From Chryseobacterium pennae (GTDB lineage: Bacteria > Bacteroidota > Bacteroidia > Flavobacteriales > Weeksellaceae): a DNA stretch of 64,000 nucleotides. Position numbers and translations under genes: made by a program. The notes under the pieces were generated by a model, which worked only from the letters and a program-made list of their open reading frames with translations, was not told where the DNA came from and made no database searches. The stretch covers positions 1-64,000 of the forward strand of contig NZ_QNVT01000021.1 of NCBI RefSeq assembly GCF_003385515.1, written 5' to 3'. The first letter of the stretch is position 1. The number at the start of each line of letters is the position of its first letter. Positions 1-6,350 of the stretch are shown here, one piece after another.

Positions 1-107
1 TATGTTGCAAACTGATCTATAGAATATTTGCTGTGGTAAAAAGAGAGGAACCTTTTGTAAATTTAACAAGATATAATTTGCATATGTCTTAGAATACACT
101 AATCCTT

Positions 108-131
108 TTTCATTCGCGCATTCGTGGCATC
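108..131. repeat. Dispersed intergenic repeat motif, copy 1
   Basis: About 24 bases here closely match the reverse complement of 8938-8961; the shared core is ATTCGTGGCAT. Both copies lie between genes, and no gene is visible in the first 200 bases of the window. This suggests a dispersed non-coding repeat, but two copies in 64 kb are thin evidence and the function is unknown. Confidence 0.4.
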
Positions 132-204
132 AAAAGCTAAAATCTATGATTAAAAACCTTTATATCGATGGTGATGGAGAATATTCTGACTGATCAAACA
201 CTCT

Positions 205-708
205 TCATGTCTTTACTTCTTTGATTCTGATAATTTTATTCCCCTTTTTTGTTACGTCAAGGGTTATTTTTTCCTTTTTAGGATCTTTTTTATCAGAAAT
301 CGTCATTTTATTTCCTTTCAGTTCGATGGTATCATAGTCATCATATTTTACAGTATACCCAAGAAGAATTATACGATCATCATCTTTATCCGCCTTTTTA
401 AAACTTACTGTATCAAGCGGATAATTGGAAATAATACGTACGGCATACATTCCACTGAAGTCATAGATTCTTTCCACAAGATCATCAGGAGTAAAGGTGG
501 TTAATGTTTCAGGCTCATTCTTCCATCTGAATGCTGTATTACCATCCATTTCTGTAATAAAACTCTCCGGTTTTTTGGGAGTGGGTGAAGCATATTCTAC
601 TTTTTTAGGAGGTGGCGGTGCCATGTTTTTATTTTTCTTCTTCTGAGCAAATGCAGCCATAGAAACCAACATAAAAAACAGGATAAACAGGTATTGGGAT
701 ATTTTCAT
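205..708 (-). CDS. Hypothetical exported protein with proline-rich segment
   Basis: I do not recognise the family. The start is placed at 708, not at an in-frame ATG at 753, because the protein then begins MKISQYLF and has a classical signal peptide: basic N-end, hydrophobic core and an AFAQ cleavage region around residues 20-22. A short Lys/Asn-rich stretch, four consecutive prolines and a PTPKKPE segment follow, like a flexible linker to a charged C-terminal domain of about 110 residues rich in Asp, Lys and Thr. With the start at 708 it is 167 residues. It is probably periplasmic or attached to the outer membrane. It is monocistronic and diverges from the genes to its right. Confidence 0.7.
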   Translation of the reverse strand: MKISQYLFILFFMLVSMAAFAQKKKNKNMAPPPPKKVEYASPTPKKPESFITEMDGNTAFRWKNEPETLTTFTPDDLVERIYDFSGMYAVRIISNYPLDTVSFKKADKDDDRIILLGYTVKYDDYDTIELKGNKMTISDKKDPKKEKITLDVTKKGNKIIRIKEVKT

Positions 709-1001
709 TTTGTGATTGTTTTTAAAGTAAATGAGCATCTCATACAGGAACACCTATCAAATTTACTCTTTTTTATATTCAAACTGAATAAGTCATTTTT
801 TTCAACATTCTCACTAAATATCAAAACTTCGTCACACCCTATACAAAATTCTGATTTACAACAGAATAACAACCAAAACACACTAAAAAAACATAAACCT
901 AGTGTTATTTCAGCAAGTCTATTCCGTCCTGATTTTGAACATTTTTAAAAGGTTTTTGGTAAGAAGGTGAACTCTAAAATGATGTAAATTTGCTATACTC
1001 A

Positions 1002-1379
1002 ATGAAGAAGTCTCTTTACATATCAATTACTTTCATGCTTGTCCTGTTTTTTACATTACTACTGGGATTTGCCAACCACAAGAAAAGTAATACTTCTGTT
1101 CGTTCTTCAGAGAATCAAATAAGTTTTAAAGTATCTAATTCTGTTCAGCAGCATGACCTTTTGTTCATCGCGTCTATCGCTGAAAATGATTTTGATGCTG
1201 ATAAGATTTTTTTTGAGTTGCCTTTCGTCCTTTTTGAAAAAGAAATGTTTTCATGGGGATCTACCTTACACTCTAACATGGTAATGAATTCTGAAACAGA
1301 ATTGATACATCATTATCATCTTCCCAAATACCTTTTATTCCATAATTTAAAACTTTACGCTATAAATACAGCTCTGTAG
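1002..1379 (+). CDS. Small membrane-anchored or exported hypothetical protein
   Basis: Not recognised. The ATG at 1002 (MKKSLYIS) is preferred over an in-frame TTG at 990, because the TTG sits inside a TAAATTTG sequence at 985-992 that matches a Bacteroidota -7 box. If that box is used, the 5' leader would be only a few bases. The 125-residue product starts with a basic end and a hydrophobic segment (residues about 5-25) that could be a signal peptide or an anchor. A His-containing patch (IHHYHLPKY) lies near the C-terminus. It is the last gene before hypA, separated from it by 91 bases containing an inverted repeat, so it may be a separate unit. Confidence 0.55.
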   Translation: MKKSLYISITFMLVLFFTLLLGFANHKKSNTSVRSSENQISFKVSNSVQQHDLLFIASIAENDFDADKIFFELPFVLFEKEMFSWGSTLHSNMVMNSETELIHHYHLPKYLLFHNLKLYAINTAL

Positions 1380-1420
1380 ACTCCATTCAGAAAAGGTTTT
1401 ACATCTATTTTTTTCATTAA

Positions 1421-1445
1421 GATTATCTGAAAAATTCAGGTAATC
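1421..1445. promoter_or_regulatory. Inverted repeat upstream of hypA, candidate operator
   Basis: The arms GATTATCTGAA (1421-1431) and TTCAGGTAATC (1435-1445) are reverse complements at 10 of 11 positions, with a 3-base spacer. The repeat ends 25 bases before the hypA start. The downstream strand has no T-run, so an operator for the metal-uptake operon is more likely than a terminator of the preceding gene. The regulator is unknown; a Fur- or NikR-type protein is a guess from the operon content. Confidence 0.4.
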
Positions 1446-1470
1446 AGTTTCACCTATAAAAATATAAGCT

Positions 1471-1824
1471 ATGCATGAATTAAGTATAGTGAAGGATATC
1501 TTTGACACTTTAGAAGAGCATTATGACGCTAAAGTAGAGGATATTCAGCAGGTTCAGGTAACGGCAGGACTGTTATCCAATGTTCAGCCTGTCCTGATTC
1601 AGAATGCGTTTGATGCCTTCATTACCGACCATCCGTACTATCAGGAAATGGAACTTGAAGTGCTCGTTAACGATATCATTGCTCACTGTAGCCAATGCAA
1701 CAAAGATTTCCAGGTCAGGTACCACAAATTTGTCTGCGAAGACTGCGGAACTCCTTCCGCAAATATTGTTCAGGGAAACGAACTCTTTATTTCAAAAGTA
1801 ATTTTTAAACAAAAAGACCATTAA
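1471..1824 (+). CDS. hypA: HypA-like nickel metallochaperone
   Basis: HypA hands nickel to hydrogenase maturation and, in Helicobacter, also supports urease. The family landmarks are present: the N-terminal Met-His-Glu that binds nickel (residues 1-3, MHELSIV) and a zinc site of two CxxC pairs (Cys73/Cys76 and Cys89/Cys92). At 117 residues it has the normal length. It is the first gene of a packed operon; hypB starts one base after its stop. No hydrogenase or urease structural gene lies in the window, so the client enzyme is unknown. The fold call is secure, while the actual metal and target are inferred. Confidence 0.9.
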   Translation: MHELSIVKDIFDTLEEHYDAKVEDIQQVQVTAGLLSNVQPVLIQNAFDAFITDHPYYQEMELEVLVNDIIAHCSQCNKDFQVRYHKFVCEDCGTPSANIVQGNELFISKVIFKQKDH

Positions 1825-1825
1825 T

Positions 1826-2539
1826 ATGTCAACAGCTAATCCAAAAAGTTTAGGAAACCGCGTAGGATCGGTTCAGTGTGATAATACCACTCTACATTTA
1901 CTAAAGGCTAATGATTTTGTAGCCAAAGCCATCAGAGACCGTTTAAAGGATGTTTGTGTCATCAATGTATGTTCATCTCCGGGATCCGGGAAAACAACTT
2001 TAATGCAGGAAACCGGAAAAAGACTGGCTCAGGAGCTTAATATTTCAATCCTTGTGGGTGATCCTGAAACAGAACGTGATGCGATCAGAATGCGTGAAGC
2101 AGGAATCAATGCCCTGCAGATTGTAACCGGTGGAATGTGCCACATTGAAGCTCAGATGATTCTTCAGGCCTTAGATCATATCGATTTAGAAGGTCTGGAT
2201 TTATTATTCATCGAAAATGTAGGAAACCTTCTTTGCCCGTCAGCATTTGACCTTGGAGAAGATTATCGTGTTACACTTCTGGCTTCTACCGAAGGAGATG
2301 ATAAACCTAAAAAGTATCCTCGTATGTTCTTAACCAGTGAACTGATGCTTGTTTCCAAGGCAGATCTACTTCCTTACGTTCCATTCTCTGTAGAAACGGT
2401 AACAAAAGATGCCCATGAAGTAAATCCTAACCTTGAAGTAATGACTATCAGCACTTTAAACGGCGACGGAATTGACGAATGGTGCAACTGGCTGAAAGAA
2501 AAAGTAAAACTAAAAAAAGAAAGCGCTAAAGAAGCTTAA
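1826..2539 (+). CDS. hypB: HypB-like nickel-insertion GTPase
   Basis: HypB is a SIMIBI-class GTPase that drives nickel transfer together with HypA. Visible motifs are the P-loop SSPGSGKTT (about residues 50-58), the GDPETERDA segment, a Cys-His metal site (Cys105-His106) with Cys137 in ENVGNLLCPS, and the STEGDDKPKKYP segment typical of HypB. The N-terminal CxxCGC or His-rich nickel-storage tail of some HypB proteins is absent. The base-recognition motif reads SKAD (177-180) instead of NKxD. At 237 residues it is near normal length. The next gene starts one base after its stop. UreG was considered, but the ENVGNLLCP/TEGDDKP block is that of HypB. Confidence 0.9.
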   Translation: MSTANPKSLGNRVGSVQCDNTTLHLLKANDFVAKAIRDRLKDVCVINVCSSPGSGKTTLMQETGKRLAQELNISILVGDPETERDAIRMREAGINALQIVTGGMCHIEAQMILQALDHIDLEGLDLLFIENVGNLLCPSAFDLGEDYRVTLLASTEGDDKPKKYPRMFLTSELMLVSKADLLPYVPFSVETVTKDAHEVNPNLEVMTISTLNGDGIDEWCNWLKEKVKLKKESAKEA

Positions 2540-2540
2540 T

Positions 2541-3017
2541 ATGAATACAGTACAGCCAGTCGTAATTGATGAAGTAAAAAGTGGATTGCATCTAAATGAT
2601 CCTGCCTCTGACGTTCTGGAACTCGAATGGTTTGAAAACAAAAAACAAAAACTAACCCGGACCACCAGATCCGGGCTGGTTTTGGAACTGAGATTAGGAA
2701 ATATCAAGGAATGGCACCAGGGAGACAGCTTATACAATAATGGACAACTGATTGCTACCATTCACTTTAAAACCTGTCTTACCATAAGTTTTCCCACAGA
2801 AAATGAAGCTGAAGCGGCAGACTTCTGTTATTTTATCGGGAATCAGCATCTGCCGGTATTTCTGACCCTCAATCAACAGTTTGCCGTGCCTTATGACGGA
2901 AGACTCTATGAACAGTTGTTCTTCAGATATGGAGCCCGTATTCAGCTCACTGATGCCCAGCTTTTATCCCATCAATCCTTACGATATCTGGCAAAAAATA
3001 GAACACATGAAAATTAA
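2541..3017 (+). CDS. UreE-like metallochaperone (divergent)
   Basis: UreE proteins bind nickel and help load urease. This 158-residue protein shows a UreE-like plan: an N-terminal domain ending in an ELRLGN...GDSL segment (like the family's GxxL..GD block), then a metal-binding domain with FIGNQHLPVF (residues 98-107), matching the conserved GNxH motif whose His103 would bind nickel, and a following LYEQLFFRYGARI helix. The His-rich C-terminal tail of many UreE proteins is absent. It begins directly after hypB, and its 3' end overlaps the binding-protein gene by 11 bases. Identity is low and no urease gene is in the window, so the role is inferred from motif and neighbours. Confidence 0.65.
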   Translation: MNTVQPVVIDEVKSGLHLNDPASDVLELEWFENKKQKLTRTTRSGLVLELRLGNIKEWHQGDSLYNNGQLIATIHFKTCLTISFPTENEAEAADFCYFIGNQHLPVFLTLNQQFAVPYDGRLYEQLFFRYGARIQLTDAQLLSHQSLRYLAKNRTHEN

Positions 3018-4020
3018 AAGTCTGTTTATTACAGGATTTTCGGCTCTGCTATTAGCATTACAAAGCTGTAATAATCCTCAAAATTCCAATACTAAAGAAA
3101 CCTCAGCTAATGCGGAAGTATCTGCAACAGACAGCAGAGGTAAAAAAATTACTCTTCCTCATGAAGCCATGCGGGTTGTTGTTTTATACAATGCATTGGT
3201 AGATGATGTTTATATGCTTCAGGCAGGTGAAAAAATTGTAGGAATTCCCCAACAGATCTATGAAATGGAAGACACTTACAGCTTTCTTTCCAAGCTTGAT
3301 GACCGTATTAAAAATAAAAGCATTGCCACTCCTACTTTTGGCGGACAGTCCAGTAATGCGGAAAGTATTGTTGGGTTGAAACCTGATTTAGTACTAACCT
3401 TCAATACAGATCAGGATAATATCAATCAAATTGAAAATCTTGGCATTCCGGTATTTACTTTTTCTTCTTTAAATGATGAAAAGATTCTTGAGGAATTAAA
3501 AAATGTCGGAAAACTACTTGGAAAGCAGAAACGGGCTGAGGAAGTGACAGGATATGTTGCTGAAGAAGTAAAGAAAATGAGAGTTTCTCAGACTGCTTCT
3601 CCTAAAAAGATCTACTATGCCTGGTCGAAAGGGCGTATTATGTCCACTTCAGGAAAAGGAAGCCTTATTGATATGGCAATTACCCTTTCCGGGGCTCAGA
3701 ATGCTTGTCCTGTTCCGGTAGAAGCACCCAATATAAGTGCCGAAACCATGTACAAATGGAATCCCGATCTTATTATTCTCTGGAATTCAAAACTATCGGA
3801 TGTTTATAGCCTTAAGGAATTGGAAGCGCTTCCTGCTGTAAAAAACAAACAGGTCTTTGTGATGTCTCCATCATTTCCGTACGATCCGCATACCGTGAAG
3901 TTTATGTTGTTTGCCAAACAGCTCCGTCACTGGTGCATGCCTGAATATACGCAGGAACAGCTGGATCAGGATGTAAAAAAAGCTTTTGAAATGATCTATG
4001 GTAAAAAAGGATTGATCTGA
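3007..4020 (+). CDS. ABC transporter substrate-binding lipoprotein (FecB/CeuE-like)
   Basis: This is the periplasmic receptor of a siderophore/vitamin B12/nickel-type ABC importer. The start at 3007 (MKIKSLF) gives a lipoprotein signal with the lipobox LQSC, so it should be anchored by lipid. A longer in-frame start at 2881 lies inside the UreE-like gene and is rejected. The body resembles helical-backbone binding proteins: ATDSRGKKITLP opening, VGLKPDLVL, then WNPDLIILWN in the second lobe. It overlaps the preceding gene by 11 bases, and the permease start overlaps its stop. Because it sits behind hypA, hypB and a UreE-like gene, nickel or a nickel chelate is a plausible ligand, as for Helicobacter CeuE; iron or cobalt complexes remain possible. 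Confidence 0.85.
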   Translation: MKIKSLFITGFSALLLALQSCNNPQNSNTKETSANAEVSATDSRGKKITLPHEAMRVVVLYNALVDDVYMLQAGEKIVGIPQQIYEMEDTYSFLSKLDDRIKNKSIATPTFGGQSSNAESIVGLKPDLVLTFNTDQDNINQIENLGIPVFTFSSLNDEKILEELKNVGKLLGKQKRAEEVTGYVAEEVKKMRVSQTASPKKIYYAWSKGRIMSTSGKGSLIDMAITLSGAQNACPVPVEAPNISAETMYKWNPDLIILWNSKLSDVYSLKELEALPAVKNKQVFVMSPSFPYDPHTVKFMLFAKQLRHWCMPEYTQEQLDQDVKKAFEMIYGKKGLI

Positions 4021-5030
4021 TGATTAAAAGCATTAAAACAATCTCTTTATTAATACTGTTGCCGGTTCTGCTTGTGTTTGTTTCACTGATTATAGGTTCC
4101 AGCCAGAATATTGGTATGGGTGAGCTGTTTCATCACATCACTCTGGAATTGGGTATGTCTAAAGATGAAGCGGCTCTTCAGGGAAGCCTGCATACGATCT
4201 TATGGCAGGTACGTTTACCACGGATTGTCCTTACTTTCCTGGTAGGAGCCTCTCTGGCCTCTGCCGGAGGAGTTCTGCAGGCTGTTTTCAGAAATCCTAT
4301 TGTTGATCCGTTTACATTGGGAATTTCTTCAGGTTCTGCATTCGGTGCAGCATTGGCCATGTTATTTCCTGTAATGGCAGTTAATATTTCGGCATTTGTT
4401 TTCGGAGTCGTGGCAGTGGTCATTACTTATCTTGTCTCATATGCCGGAGCCAAAACATCCATTGTCAGTATGGTTCTTGCCGGAATGATCGTATCCGGAG
4501 TATTTACAGCTTTCCTTACTGTTTTACAGTATCTGAGTGATCCCTATAAATTACAGGCAATTGTACAATGGACCATGGGAAATCTGCATACTGCTTCCTG
4601 GCAGAAAGTTTATACGGCAGTATTTCCGATCCTTATCGGTCTAACAGTGATTGTTATTCTTCGATGGAAGCTCAATCTTTTAGCCTTAGGAGACCATGAA
4701 GCTATGGCAGTCGGAGTTAACCCAACAGTTTTAAAACTAATTCTGATGGCTGTAGCAACCATGATTACAGCTTCCTCTGTGGCAGCCGTTGGAGTCATCA
4801 GCCTGTTTGGGTTGATTGTTCCTCACATCAGCAGAATGATCTTTGGACCGAACAACAGCATCACCGTTTGGGCTAATATCAGTATCGGTGGAGCATTTTT
4901 ATTATTGATTGATGATTTTTCGCGTACAGTAATGCCTTTTGAAATTCCGATTGGGGTCTTTACGATGATTATCGGAGCTCCTATTTTCATTTATTTAATG
5001 CGCAGAAACGCTATAAACTGGAACTCATGA
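4020..5030 (+). CDS. FecCD-family ABC transporter permease
   Basis: This is the inner-membrane permease of the importer. The 336 residues contain about ten hydrophobic segments and family signatures: LPRIVLTFLVGASLASAGGVLQAVFRNPI (abridged; residues about 63-92), VDPFTLGISSGSAFGAA, and the C-terminal coupling region GLIVPHISRMIFG. The start overlaps the binding-protein stop (TGATG), and the end overlaps the ATPase start by 4 bases (ATGA), so the three transporter genes are translationally coupled. A single permease gene implies a homodimer in the membrane. Confidence 0.92.
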   Translation: MIKSIKTISLLILLPVLLVFVSLIIGSSQNIGMGELFHHITLELGMSKDEAALQGSLHTILWQVRLPRIVLTFLVGASLASAGGVLQAVFRNPIVDPFTLGISSGSAFGAALAMLFPVMAVNISAFVFGVVAVVITYLVSYAGAKTSIVSMVLAGMIVSGVFTAFLTVLQYLSDPYKLQAIVQWTMGNLHTASWQKVYTAVFPILIGLTVIVILRWKLNLLALGDHEAMAVGVNPTVLKLILMAVATMITASSVAAVGVISLFGLIVPHISRMIFGPNNSITVWANISIGGAFLLLIDDFSRTVMPFEIPIGVFTMIIGAPIFIYLMRRNAINWNS

Positions 5031-5797
5031 ACAGTGTGATTAATATAGAACAGCTTTCTTTTGATTATGGAAAAGACCAGGTTCTGAACCAGGTCAATGC
5101 AAAATTTCCAAAAGGAAAATTATCCGTTATTCTGGGAAGAAACGGAAGTGGTAAATCAACCTTATTTAAGATCATTGCCGGACTGGAAAAGAACTACAAA
5201 GGAAACGTATGGATTGCCGATAAGGAACGTCGAAAAATAAAAATAGGAACTGCCTCACCTGTCCGTATCGGATTTTTAACCCAGTTTCATCAGACCACTT
5301 TTCCCTTTAAGGTTTTTGATGTGATCTTAACCGGTAGAGCTTCTTTTTCAAAATTTTCACCCAGACAGTCGGATTATCAGGAAGTAGAAACCATCCTTCA
5401 AAAATTTAATTTAATTCATTTAAAAGATAAACCCTACACTTCTCTTTCCGGTGGAGAACGTCAATTGGTGCTACTGTGCCGGGTATTGGTTCAGAAACCG
5501 GATATACTGATGCTGGATGAACCCACCAATCATCTGGATCTGCATTACCAAGTCGCTGTACTGGAAGTCATTCGTCAGCTGGTTAGTGAAGGAACTACGG
5601 TTTTATGTGTCATGCATGATCCCAATCTTGCTTTTCTGTTCGGTGATGAATTTTTTGTGATGCGTCATCATGAACTGGTTGCTGTTCAGTCATTAAAGAA
5701 AGATGAATTAAAGCAGCTTCTTGAAGAGACCTATGAAGTTCCGCTACTTGCCCTGGATAATCAGGGAACCCCAATGTTTGCGCCCCAATTAAAATAA
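5027..5797 (+). CDS. ABC transporter ATP-binding protein (FecE/FepC-like)
   Basis: This is the ATPase of the importer. Visible motifs are Walker A GRNGSGKST (about residues 38-46), a Q-loop around FLTQFHQ, the signature LSGGERQ (about 140-146), Walker B ILMLDEPTNHLDL and the switch His in VMHDPN. At 256 residues it has the usual length for FecE/FepC/BtuD-type subunits. It overlaps the permease by 4 bases and is followed by a GNAT gene after 5 bases. The start codon is fixed by that overlap. Confidence 0.92.
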   Translation: MNSVINIEQLSFDYGKDQVLNQVNAKFPKGKLSVILGRNGSGKSTLFKIIAGLEKNYKGNVWIADKERRKIKIGTASPVRIGFLTQFHQTTFPFKVFDVILTGRASFSKFSPRQSDYQEVETILQKFNLIHLKDKPYTSLSGGERQLVLLCRVLVQKPDILMLDEPTNHLDLHYQVAVLEVIRQLVSEGTTVLCVMHDPNLAFLFGDEFFVMRHHELVAVQSLKKDELKQLLEETYEVPLLALDNQGTPMFAPQLK

Positions 5798-5802
5798 AAT
5801 AT

Positions 5803-6321
5803 ATGAAAAATCATGAAGAAATAACAATTTCATTGGTACAGGATTATCAGGTATTTGAAGTACTTCCCTATGTCATGGAATTCAGACGTCAGTTGTATCC
5901 TTTACTGGATCCGTTGATTGTACCTAAGGATCTTGTCAATTTTGAACAGAATTACCTGCACTCTCCCACTGGAGCTTTTTTACAGGCCCGGACTTCCAAT
6001 GGGAAACTGATAGGGGCGATCGGCATGATGCCTTTTGATTATCGTTTTCCTCATCTGGATATTGATGAAAAAACAACCGTAGAAGTCGCCAGACTATTTG
6101 TTAATCCTGAATACCGAAGAGCAGGAATTGCTACTCTCTTATTTCAGGAACTGGCTAAAACCGCACAGCAGAAAAATATAAAAAGATTATATCTGCATAC
6201 CCATCCTTTTCTGCAGGGAGCTTATGATTATTGGCTAAAACAGGATTTTAAACTTCTGAAATCCTGCTACGAAGGCACTTATCCTACTCTTCACATGGAA
6301 TTAATGATTTCCGCAGAATAA
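5803..6321 (+). CDS. GNAT-family N-acetyltransferase in the metal-uptake operon
   Basis: A 172-residue acyl-CoA-dependent acetyltransferase. The acetyl-CoA-binding motif A is clear: VARLFVNPEYRRAGIATLL (about residues 97-115), with the R/Q-x-x-G-x-A pattern, followed by a helix and a LYLHTHPFLQGAYDYWLKQDF segment where motif B is expected. It is wedged between the importer ATPase and the TonB receptor with short gaps, so it is probably co-transcribed. Its substrate cannot be read from sequence; modification of the imported chelator or an unrelated metabolite are both possible. Confidence 0.8.
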   Translation: MKNHEEITISLVQDYQVFEVLPYVMEFRRQLYPLLDPLIVPKDLVNFEQNYLHSPTGAFLQARTSNGKLIGAIGMMPFDYRFPHLDIDEKTTVEVARLFVNPEYRRAGIATLLFQELAKTAQQKNIKRLYLHTHPFLQGAYDYWLKQDFKLLKSCYEGTYPTLHMELMISAE

Positions 6322-6350
6322 TAAATACTACAACAGCGTAGAAACATACA

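Noticed and set aside
990-1001. TTG start of the small exported protein
   Set aside because: It lies inside a TAAATTTG promoter-like box and gives a poor signal peptide; the ATG at 1002 is better.
2881-3006. Longer N-terminus for the binding lipoprotein
   Set aside because: It would overlap the UreE-like gene by over 130 bases and would hide the lipoprotein signal.
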